From: CAYNLX01 sp964441535
GTDB taxonomy: Bacteria; Bacillota_I; Bacilli_A; RF39; UBA660
Reading direction: 5' to 3'
DNA length: 22,606 bases
Assembly (NCBI GenBank): GCA_964441535.1
Contig: CAYTXQ010000009.1
Coordinates: 1-22,606 of the forward strand
The notes under the pieces are model-generated. The model was given only the letters and a program-made list of their open reading frames with translations, did no database searches and was not told the DNA's origin. Made by a program: the position numbers and the translations under genes. Shown one piece after another: positions 1 through 6,289 of the stretch (the first letter of the stretch is position 1; each line of letters starts with the position of its first letter).

Positions 1-1
1 C

Positions 2-53
2 TAAAAAAATAAGAGATAAAAGCCCATAGATACATCTACTACCTTTATCTCTT
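2..53 (-). terminator. Intrinsic terminator at the left edge
   Basis: AAGAGATAAA (11-20) and TTTATCTCTT (44-53) form a perfect 10-bp stem with a 23-base loop. On the minus strand the stem is followed by seven T residues. It would end the candidate small RNA and any read-through from the 194-469 gene. Confidence 0.65.
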
Positions 54-134
54 TAACTTATGTTTTTAAATTGTGTACTTCCAAATCATAACCCCATTAA
101 AAAGATTTGGTATGTAAATTCCCCTTGTTTTCGC
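2..134 (-). ncRNA. Candidate small RNA between its own promoter and terminator
   Basis: Reading leftward, a near-consensus promoter (163-168 and 140-145) is followed about 80 bases later by a perfect 10-bp terminator stem and a T-run, so a transcript of roughly 130 nt is predicted. It holds no convincing ORF. The longest reading with an ATG near a G-rich stretch encodes only MIWKYTI. An internal hairpin can form from CCAAATC and GATTTGG around a 16-base loop that contains GGGG. I do not recognise it as 6S, tmRNA, RNase P or SRP RNA. Whether it is a regulatory RNA, a leader or a tiny-peptide mRNA cannot be told from sequence alone. Confidence 0.45.
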
Positions 135-139
135 TTTAT

Positions 140-168
140 ATGATAAGGTTTTAAAGAGAAAAAGTCAA
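140..168 (-). promoter_or_regulatory. Sigma-A-type promoter of the candidate small RNA
   Basis: On the minus strand, TTGACT (163-168) and TATCAT (140-145) are separated by exactly 17 bases. The predicted start is near 134-135. It lies downstream of the stop of the 194-469 gene and points away from that gene, so it serves only the sequence at 1-134. Confidence 0.6.
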
Positions 169-193
169 TATCATTTGCAAAACTCATTAGTGT

Positions 194-469
194 TTAAGCC
201 ATATTCTTTATGTAATCTTCAAGTTCTACTAATTTAATCTTTTTACTTAAATTACCTACATAAATATCAGTAGAATAGTTAAATGCTAGAAAAGTAGTAT
301 TGTTTATAATGATTTTATGTGGTTCTAGGTAGTTCAAGTTAGTATTGTTAATTCGTTTAATACTACCATTGATAATCTTTGGTGTAGTATGGCAAAACTC
401 ACATATAAACTCAATACGTTGTTTTAGATTACTTTCCATTTCTAACTCTTGTGTAGTAAACTTTATCAT
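194..469 (-). CDS. Small hypothetical protein, 91 aa
   Basis: I do not recognise this protein. It is hydrophilic, has no signal peptide or membrane segment, and carries a CxxC pair (CEFC) in its N-terminal third that could bind metal, although no second pair is visible. It is rich in Asn, Ile and Lys. The frame is open to a GTG at 478, but the AAGGA-AAGGA ribosome site is about ten bases before the ATG at 469 and almost abuts the GTG, so I chose 469. A terminator separates it from the tRNA-Gly upstream, and I see no clear promoter of its own. Small genes beside a tRNA 3' end can be left by integrated elements, but nothing here proves that. Confidence 0.55.
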   Translation of the reverse strand: MIKFTTQELEMESNLKQRIEFICEFCHTTPKIINGSIKRINNTNLNYLEPHKIIINNTTFLAFNYSTDIYVGNLSKKIKLVELEDYIKNMA

Positions 470-509
470 AAAAATCACATCCTTTCCTTGTTAATTCTTT
501 TGTAAACAC

Positions 510-535
510 AAAAAAATCAACCCAAACGGATTGAT
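510..535 (-). terminator. Intrinsic terminator after tRNA-Gly
   Basis: On the minus strand ATCAATCC, loop GTTT, then GGGTTGAT form an 8-bp stem with one G-T pair, followed by a T-run (A-run at 510-515 on the plus strand). It lies 45 bases past the tRNA 3' end and should end that transcript. Confidence 0.75.
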
Positions 536-546
536 ATGTATCTCAA

Positions 547-569
547 GTTCAAACTATAAAAGTTCGAAC
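547..569. repeat. Inverted repeat just beyond the tRNA 3' end
   Basis: GTTCAAAC (547-554) and GTTCGAAC (562-569) can pair across a 7-base spacer with one G-T wobble in the transcript. GTTCGAA also matches the T-loop core of the adjacent tRNA. It may be a trailer hairpin used in tRNA 3' processing, or a chance structure. Confidence 0.35.
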
Positions 570-580
570 AGAAACGTCAC

Positions 581-654
581 TGGAGCAGGTGATGGGAATC
601 GAACCCACGTGGTCAGCTTGGAAGGCTGAAGTTCTACCATTAAACTACACCTGC
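581..654 (-). tRNA. tRNA-Gly (anticodon TCC)
   Basis: The reverse complement folds as a complete 74-nt tRNA. The acceptor GCAGGTG pairs with CACCTGC, the discriminator is T, and CCA is encoded. The anticodon stem TCAGC/GCTGA encloses loop CTTCCAA, giving anticodon TCC, which reads GGA and related glycine codons. The T arm contains GGTTCGAATCC. It has its own promoter and terminator, so it is a single-gene unit lying downstream of the LtaS-like gene on the same strand. Confidence 0.97.
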
Positions 655-672
655 AATTAAATAAGTAAGTAT

Positions 673-701
673 AATATAACATATAGATCTATAATTTTCA
701 A
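673..701 (-). promoter_or_regulatory. Promoter of tRNA-Gly
   Basis: On the minus strand, TTGAAA (696-701) and TATATT (673-678) are separated by 17 bases. The tRNA 5' end is 18 bases past the -10 box, leaving a leader of about ten bases. Confidence 0.6.
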
Positions 702-740
702 GGATTTTTGTTTATATTTTACTATACTTATTTTATTATA

Positions 741-2675
741 TTATTTATTAAAAATTAAATTATAATAATTTTTTTGAACTATTAATTCACTCATAGAAAA
801 GTTATTATAAACTTTATTATTAATTGTATCTACATAATCTATAGATAATTTCTTTTTAGTAGAAGGAGTAAATTCTTTAGTAGAAGCATTATATCTTCCA
901 TAATCAGATACCCAACTTCTATTGCTAAACATTACTAATCCATCTGTATCAGATAACAAATCTTTACCAATTATAAGTCTTGAATCATATTCTATACCAA
1001 ATAAATTTAATAATGTTGGTAATATATCTATAGATCCTCCTACTTTATCTATTTTTACTTCTTTTAGTTCACTATTCCATAATATTAAATTACTTCTATT
1101 AACTTCAAATAAGCCATCTCTAGTAAATTCAGATTTCTCATTTATTTCATCTACAGTTAAAGAATATGGATAATGATCTCCTACCATTACTATTACTGTG
1201 TCTTTTAATTTATTTGATTCTTCCAATGTATCAAGAAGAACTTTTAATCCCTTATCCAGTTCTATTTGAGTTGCTAAATAAGCCTTTATACTTTCGCTGT
1301 ATGGTAAATTCTGAACTAAAGATTTATTCTTAGTTGCCATGTTATTTCCAGAAAAACTATATCTTGCATGACCACTTACTGTTATATAATCTATAACAAA
1401 TGGTATTTCACTATTTATATAATATTGTGGAGTTACATTAAACATTTCTATATCACTTGGAGGCCAGATATTACAGTTCATTAATTTCTGCAATCCATTT
1501 CCGCAGGCAAAGAAATCTTTAAATCCTAAAGTAGTCATTGTTACGTTTCTTGAATAATATTTATAAGACCAATTATGAAATGCTTTAGATAGATATCCTT
1601 CTTTAGACAGAGTATTTCCTATTGCATAAGGAAAGGATACTTTACCTACTTTCCATGAATTTAGTATAGTTTGATTTGGAATTAAACCTGTCATTGATTG
1701 AAATTCTCCTCCTGTTGTACTTAAGAATACAGGACTGTAAAAATTATCAAATATAAATCCTTCATGAGTTAATTTATACATTGTTGGGGTAAGATCTTTA
1801 TCAACAGCAAGAGAATTAAAGCCTTCAGCCAATATAAATATTAAATTTTTACCTTTAAATAAACCTGTATATTTATTCTGCTTTGTAGGAGTTACATTAT
1901 TAAAATATTCATGCATAGAATTTATAGTAGAATTACTTTCTTTACTCGCTAAAGAAGTAAAGTCTATATTTGAGATATTATATTTTATATCTTCTTTATC
2001 TTTCTCATCTTTATTTGTTTTTTCTTTATTAACTATTACATTAGATTCAAATCCAAATATATATCTTTTAATATCTAATTTTATTGCAGTTGCTAATCCT
2101 ATTCTATCAACTGTAAGATTAGGTTCATGCACTTTAAAATATAAGTTATATGGAGAATATATACTATTTCTATTTAGTAGTAGTATTAAAAGTGTAGCAA
2201 AATATAATATAATATTTAAAATAATTAGTATCAAACCTTTTTTTGTATTAATTTTTGAATTATTAAGTTTTTTGTTAAATATTATTGAAATTATTAAAGG
2301 TAATAAAAGTAATGAAAAAGGAATAATATTTTTCCAAATAGCTTCAAAAACTATAGGAGTATTATCAACAGCCTGATCTGTCATCCCTAATGAAGTTAAA
2401 GATAGTATTGTTGAAAATAATTTATAAAATATTAGATGAGTTTCATATGTTAAAGTAATTGCTATAATAAATAGAATATTTAGAATTTTATTTATTCTTT
2501 CTTTGAATAATTTAGTTAACAAAAACAATGAAAAAACTATTGGTATCGAAAATATAAATATATATAACCAGGATATATTTAATAAGTTATTAAAACAAAA
2601 TATTTTGAATATAGTTTCAAAATATATTATAAATAACATAAAAATAAAAAATTTATTTCTGAATAGTTCTTTCAA
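741..2675 (-). CDS. LTA synthase-like phosphoglycerol transferase
   Basis: A membrane enzyme of the LtaS/sulfatase family, which moves glycerol phosphate from phosphatidylglycerol to build lipoteichoic acid outside the cell. About five membrane segments fall at residues 8-28, 33-55, 64-87, 113-133 and 146-167. The extracellular catalytic domain starts near 275. Numbered from the chosen start, Glu284 (in LAEGF), Thr320 (in STTGGEF), His436 (in SGHARY) and Asp500-His501 (in VGDHYPY) match the metal ligands, nucleophile and substrate His of S. aureus LtaS. The frame opens at a GTG at 2684, but the GAGGGTG ribosome site overlaps that codon and sits six bases before a TTG at 2675, so I prefer TTG and 644 residues. 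LtaS, a primase or another polyglycerol transferase cannot be separated by sequence alone, so I give no symbol. Confidence 0.88.
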   Translation of the reverse strand: MKELFRNKFFIFMLFIIYFETIFKIFCFNNLLNISWLYIFIFSIPIVFSLFLLTKLFKERINKILNILFIIAITLTYETHLIFYKLFSTILSLTSLGMTDQAVDNTPIVFEAIWKNIIPFSLLLLPLIISIIFNKKLNNSKINTKKGLILIILNIILYFATLLILLLNRNSIYSPYNLYFKVHEPNLTVDRIGLATAIKLDIKRYIFGFESNVIVNKEKTNKDEKDKEDIKYNISNIDFTSLASKESNSTINSMHEYFNNVTPTKQNKYTGLFKGKNLIFILAEGFNSLAVDKDLTPTMYKLTHEGFIFDNFYSPVFLSTTGGEFQSMTGLIPNQTILNSWKVGKVSFPYAIGNTLSKEGYLSKAFHNWSYKYYSRNVTMTTLGFKDFFACGNGLQKLMNCNIWPPSDIEMFNVTPQYYINSEIPFVIDYITVSGHARYSFSGNNMATKNKSLVQNLPYSESIKAYLATQIELDKGLKVLLDTLEESNKLKDTVIVMVGDHYPYSLTVDEINEKSEFTRDGLFEVNRSNLILWNSELKEVKIDKVGGSIDILPTLLNLFGIEYDSRLIIGKDLLSDTDGLVMFSNRSWVSDYGRYNASTKEFTPSTKKKLSIDYVDTINNKVYNNFSMSELIVQKNYYNLIFNK

Positions 2676-2694
2676 TGTTTTCACCCTCTATAAT

Positions 2695-2703
2695 ATTATA
2701 ACA
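2695..2703 (-). promoter_or_regulatory. Extended -10 promoter of the LtaS-like gene
   Basis: TATAAT (2695-2700) is preceded by TG at the correct one-base spacing, making an extended -10 element. No good -35 is visible. It lies about 25 bases past the 2728-2756 terminator and 20 bases before the chosen TTG start. Confidence 0.5.
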
Positions 2704-2727
2704 CTTTTAATGAAAATTTTCTTATAC

Positions 2728-2756
2728 AAAAAAGAAGAATAAAATTATTCTTCTTT
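2728..2756 (-). terminator. Second terminator between the YihY gene and the LtaS-like gene
   Basis: AAAGAAGAAT (2731-2740) pairs perfectly with ATTCTTCTTT (2747-2756) across a 6-base loop. On the minus strand it continues into a run of six T residues. The stem is AT-rich and so weaker than the terminator at 2807-2852, which it appears to back up. Confidence 0.6.
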
Positions 2757-2806
2757 AAATGATACTTCTTAATATCGTTGATACACATTAATATCAGATT
2801 GATATC

Positions 2807-2852
2807 AAAAAATAATGAGTACAATAAGTATCACTTGTATGTACCCATTATT
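2807..2852 (-). terminator. Terminator of the pcrA-to-yihY block
   Basis: AATAATGAGTACA (2811-2823) pairs with TGTACCCATTATT (2840-2852) with one mismatch, and part of the loop can pair further. On the minus strand a T-run follows (A-run from 2807). It begins just after the stop codon of the YihY-family gene. Confidence 0.7.
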
Positions 2853-2857
2853 AGTTT

Positions 2858-3703
2858 TTACTTTTGTATAATCTTTATTTGTCCTGTTTTTACCAATTTT
2901 TCTTCTTTTCTATAATTTAATGCCATTCCAAATACAAATATAAAAGCCAGCAGATATATCCATAACATTAATACTACTATATTTGATAATCCGGCATAGT
3001 ATAAGTCATATTCAGCAAAGTTATTAATATAAATTGAATAAAATTCAGTACAAACAATCCAGCTTATGGAAGTAAATAAGGTCCCAATTGTAACGTAAGA
3101 ACTACTTATTTTCTTATCTGGAGCCATTGTATATATAAGTTTTATTACAAAAAACATAATAAACCAAGAAACTGGACCTTTAAGCAATTTAAAAATAAAG
3201 GTAATATTTTGAGTAACTTTAGAATTCAAATCAACATACTGAATCATTTTTATTATTGAATTACCAAAAACTGGTACAATTAATATGAATATAAATAACA
3301 TAACTAGAATAAATGTCATTACTAAAGCTTTAATTCTTCTTTTAATAATATTATTATCTGTTATACCATAAATAGTATTTGAAGTAAGTACAACTGATTT
3401 TAAACCATTAGATGCTATGTAAAATGCAAAAAATAAGAATGGAATTATTTTAAAATCAAATTTCTGAACTTTTATTATTGGTATGATCATAGAAACTATT
3501 TCTTTAGATAGAAATTTACCTAAAAATTCTTGAATAAAATTAACAGATAAATTTAAGAAAGATGCTCCGTAAGTTATAATAGTAAGTGTAGGAACAACTG
3601 ACAATACAATAAAATATGATAATTGACCTGCCAACTGACCACCTTGTATTCTATCAAATATTGAAATTATACTATTTATAAAATTAGTTGCCTTATTTTT
3701 CAT
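2858..3703 (-). CDS. YihY/BrkB-family inner membrane protein
   Basis: A 281-residue polytopic membrane protein of the YihY/UPF0761 family. The family motifs are present: an N-terminal GGQLAGQLSYFIVLSVVP segment (residues 21-38) and near the end YAGLSNIVVLMLWIYLL (236-252), followed by FGMALN. Roughly six membrane segments are seen at about 27-49, 84-104, 127-149, 175-193, 203-224 and 240-263. The function of the family is not firmly established, and the old label ribonuclease BN is an error. An AAGGAG site precedes the ATG. It follows the GGDEF-like gene by 13 bases and is last in its transcript. Confidence 0.85.
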   Translation of the reverse strand: MKNKATNFINSIISIFDRIQGGQLAGQLSYFIVLSVVPTLTIITYGASFLNLSVNFIQEFLGKFLSKEIVSMIIPIIKVQKFDFKIIPFLFFAFYIASNGLKSVVLTSNTIYGITDNNIIKRRIKALVMTFILVMLFIFILIVPVFGNSIIKMIQYVDLNSKVTQNITFIFKLLKGPVSWFIMFFVIKLIYTMAPDKKISSSYVTIGTLFTSISWIVCTEFYSIYINNFAEYDLYYAGLSNIVVLMLWIYLLAFIFVFGMALNYRKEEKLVKTGQIKIIQK

Positions 3704-3716
3704 ATTACTCCTTATT

Positions 3717-5741
3717 TTATTCTTCTCCAGGATTTTCTTTTTTCTTTCTCATATCTATTACTGCTTCATTTATAGCATCATCCATTAATTTTAATCCATC
3801 TGTAATCATACTGTGACCTAAAGCTGCTCCATATTCATATGGAAGTTTTTTAAGTTCTTTATATAGTTTTCTTATATAATTAGCTATTTGTTTTTCTTCA
3901 TAACCAACTAAATATATTAAGAATTCATTACCATCTGTTCTTATAACATCTGTATTGTCTAACTGATATTTAATCAATATATTAGCAGCTGCCTGAATTT
4001 GTTTATCTCCCTCAGCATGACCTAATGTATCATTAATATACTTTATATTATTTAAATCTATTACTATAACAGTCTGAGGATATATAGTATTCTTATCCCA
4101 GTCATCAATATTTTCATTTAAATAATTTCTGTTTTTTAAAGAAGTTAACTGATCTATATATTTTAATTTATCTTCTTTTTTTATTTTTTTAGAAATTTTA
4201 ACTTTTTTAGTATATCTATATGCTACATAAAGAAGTATTAAACCAATAATTATTACATAAAGTAAGTATGTTGCTATTTTACTTATTATTGTTCCACTTT
4301 TTATAGTTTTAGTATGATTATATAGACCTTCACCAACTATTTCGTTAGGATCTAAAGTACTAATATATTTGTTTAAAATATTAAAGAAAGTTGCATCTCC
4401 ATTAACTTTGAAATTATAAGTTAAAGTAGACTTTCCTCTATATTTTTCTACAGTTGTTGTAATTTTATAATTTCTATAATAATCATATATTCTACTATCT
4501 AATACTATTATTACATCTTTTCTTGCAAGTCTTATTAATTCTTTTTCATTATTATAATATTTTACTTTTATATTCTTAATATTTTTTACAACATCAGATA
4601 ATATACTATCTTTTAAAACATAGACTTCTTTACCTATTAGTGAATTTAATGAATTAAATGTTTCATAATTAGAAGATTTAGTAATAATACTGTAGTTTAT
4701 ATTTAATAGAGAATTAACTTTTGAATATTCATTATTATAGTTATAATAATTAAAATATAAATCAATATCTCTATTTTCTATAGCATCTATAAATTTTTTA
4801 GAATTTTTATATTTAATAAACTGAAATTCAACATTACTGAATTCACTGAATTTCTGTAAATATACAGCAACTATTCCTCCATAATTACCACTTATATTAA
4901 TTTCATATGGATTTGTTATTATAAATCCATATTTATATACTTTTCTTGTTAATATATCTTTATCCTTTTCGCTAATATTTAACGCTGAAGTAAATGTATT
5001 TAGATTCGCTTTATTATAATAAATTCCTATTTCATCTTGCCAATTGTTATAATATTTTCTTAAAGCTGAAACAAGTCTTGAATCTCCATCAAGAGATAAT
5101 ACATAATATACTTTTATATCTCCAAAATGATAAACTATTTCATATGATTTACTTAATATTGTATCAATATATTCATTTAAAGGAACCATTACATAATCAA
5201 CTTCACCAGCATCTAAACCTGCTAATAATTCATTTCTACCATTATATTGAGTATATACTTCATTAACATCTGTCATATATTTATCAATATAAGATGCATT
5301 TTTAGCTATTACTCCAATTTTCTTGTTATTTAAATAATCTTTTGATGGAAGAACTTCAAATGACTTAGATACTAATATATAATGATCTTCATAGAACACT
5401 AAATCTTTTTTTGATGAAGAATTTTTTACTTTAAAAGATAAACCAGATGTATAACCTCCCAATTGATAAGTTACTTCATTTAAAGTTATTTCATAATCTT
5501 TTTCAACATCATTTATAAAATCAAAGAATACTCCCTCACCTGTATTGCCAAAATTATTTACATCGTTAGGTATTCCTATGTTTATCATAGTATTAGCATT
5601 ATCACTTAACCATTGTTTTTCTAATATATTTAATTTATTTTGATCTCTAAAAACTAAATAAAGAGAAATAGATAGTATTAATAATAACACTACCCCTATT
5701 ATTCCTATAATCATTTTTTTCTTATCTTTTTTGGTTATCAT
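3717..5741 (-). CDS. Membrane sensor with two solute-binding-like domains and a degenerate GGDEF domain
   Basis: 674 residues. The layout is a membrane segment (10-30), two successive regions with the look of periplasmic solute-binding domains of the amino-acid type (about 50-245 and 265-475), a second membrane segment (486-508), and a cytoplasmic GGDEF domain (525-670). In that domain DQLTSLKNR (530-538), Asp562, Asn570 and Asp579 match conserved sites, but the signature reads DGNEF (603-607) in place of GG[DE]EF. By PleD numbering the guanine-binding Asn335 and Asp344 and the metal ligand Asp327 are kept, while the catalytic acid 370 is Asn605. There is no RxxD inhibitory site. It probably binds GTP without efficient cyclisation, an inference only. 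A GAGGA site supports the ATG. It is co-transcribed with the 160-aa orphan and the YihY gene. Confidence 0.8.
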   Translation of the reverse strand: MITKKDKKKMIIGIIGVVLLLILSISLYLVFRDQNKLNILEKQWLSDNANTMINIGIPNDVNNFGNTGEGVFFDFINDVEKDYEITLNEVTYQLGGYTSGLSFKVKNSSSKKDLVFYEDHYILVSKSFEVLPSKDYLNNKKIGVIAKNASYIDKYMTDVNEVYTQYNGRNELLAGLDAGEVDYVMVPLNEYIDTILSKSYEIVYHFGDIKVYYVLSLDGDSRLVSALRKYYNNWQDEIGIYYNKANLNTFTSALNISEKDKDILTRKVYKYGFIITNPYEINISGNYGGIVAVYLQKFSEFSNVEFQFIKYKNSKKFIDAIENRDIDLYFNYYNYNNEYSKVNSLLNINYSIITKSSNYETFNSLNSLIGKEVYVLKDSILSDVVKNIKNIKVKYYNNEKELIRLARKDVIIVLDSRIYDYYRNYKITTTVEKYRGKSTLTYNFKVNGDATFFNILNKYISTLDPNEIVGEGLYNHTKTIKSGTIISKIATYLLYVIIIGLILLYVAYRYTKKVKISKKIKKEDKLKYIDQLTSLKNRNYLNENIDDWDKNTIYPQTVIVIDLNNIKYINDTLGHAEGDKQIQAAANILIKYQLDNTDVIRTDGNEFLIYLVGYEEKQIANYIRKLYKELKKLPYEYGAALGHSMITDGLKLMDDAINEAVIDMRKKKENPGEE

Positions 5742-5753
5742 AAATTATCCTCA

Positions 5754-6236
5754 CTATTCTGTAGCAGTGTTATTGTTCCAAACAACATTACTACTTACAG
5801 CATTCTTAGCCCCCATAATACTAAATCCTTCTTTTGCATCAGTAGATTTATCATCAGGAGCAACTAACATAAATTGAATATCATAAAAAGATTTAATTTC
5901 ACTACTAAATTCATCTAGTATTTTAACTGCTTTACTTTCTGCGTCCACTAATTGAGTAGTATTTTTATATACTACATTAATATATAGTACTTTACCTTCT
6001 AGATCAAAGTTAACTTCTTCTATAGCATCATCTAGTTCATATTTAGTTTTTATTTCTTTTTTTAAATCTGAAGATATTTTTATCTTTTCTATACCTTTAA
6101 GTCTGTCACCATATTTACTTTCTCCGATACCTGCATAAAAATATTTTATAAGAAGACCTAACATTACTAAAAAGCACGCTAAAACTACTACCATTAACAT
6201 TGCAAAAACTCTATTTTCTTTGAAAAATCTTTTCAT
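5754..6236 (-). CDS. Membrane-anchored hypothetical protein, 160 aa
   Basis: I do not recognise a family. A basic N-terminus (MKRFFKENR) leads into one hydrophobic helix at about residues 11-33, then a soluble, probably extracytoplasmic domain. That domain alternates charged helical segments with a beta-like stretch (GKVLYINVVYK). The last 25 residues look disordered. No lipobox is present, so it is likely a single-pass anchored protein. A GAGGTGG ribosome site precedes the ATG. It is the first gene after a good internal promoter and is followed after 12 bases by the two-sensor GGDEF-like protein, so a role as an accessory to that sensor is possible but unproven. Confidence 0.65.
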   Translation of the reverse strand: MKRFFKENRVFAMLMVVVLACFLVMLGLLIKYFYAGIGESKYGDRLKGIEKIKISSDLKKEIKTKYELDDAIEEVNFDLEGKVLYINVVYKNTTQLVDAESKAVKILDEFSSEIKSFYDIQFMLVAPDDKSTDAKEGFSIMGAKNAVSSNVVWNNNTATE

Positions 6237-6260
6237 TATCCCACCTCTTAAGGTATTTTA

Positions 6261-6289
6261 ATTATACTACAATAAATCTTAGTAATCAA
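6261..6289 (-). promoter_or_regulatory. Internal promoter overlapping the ligA stop codon
   Basis: On the minus strand, TTGATT (6284-6289) and TATAAT (6261-6266) are 17 bases apart. The first three bases of the -35 box run into the TGA stop of ligA. It would drive the 160-aa protein, the GGDEF-like sensor and the YihY gene apart from the DNA-repair genes upstream. Confidence 0.65.

Noticed and set aside
2..134. 6S RNA, tmRNA, SRP RNA or RNase P RNA for the left-edge transcript
   Set aside because: None of the conserved cores of these RNAs could be seen by eye, and the length and hairpins do not fit.
922..1173. Plus-strand open frames inside the LtaS-like, GGDEF-like, ligA and tsaB genes
   Set aside because: They are antisense shadows of well-supported genes and have low-complexity products and no ribosome sites.
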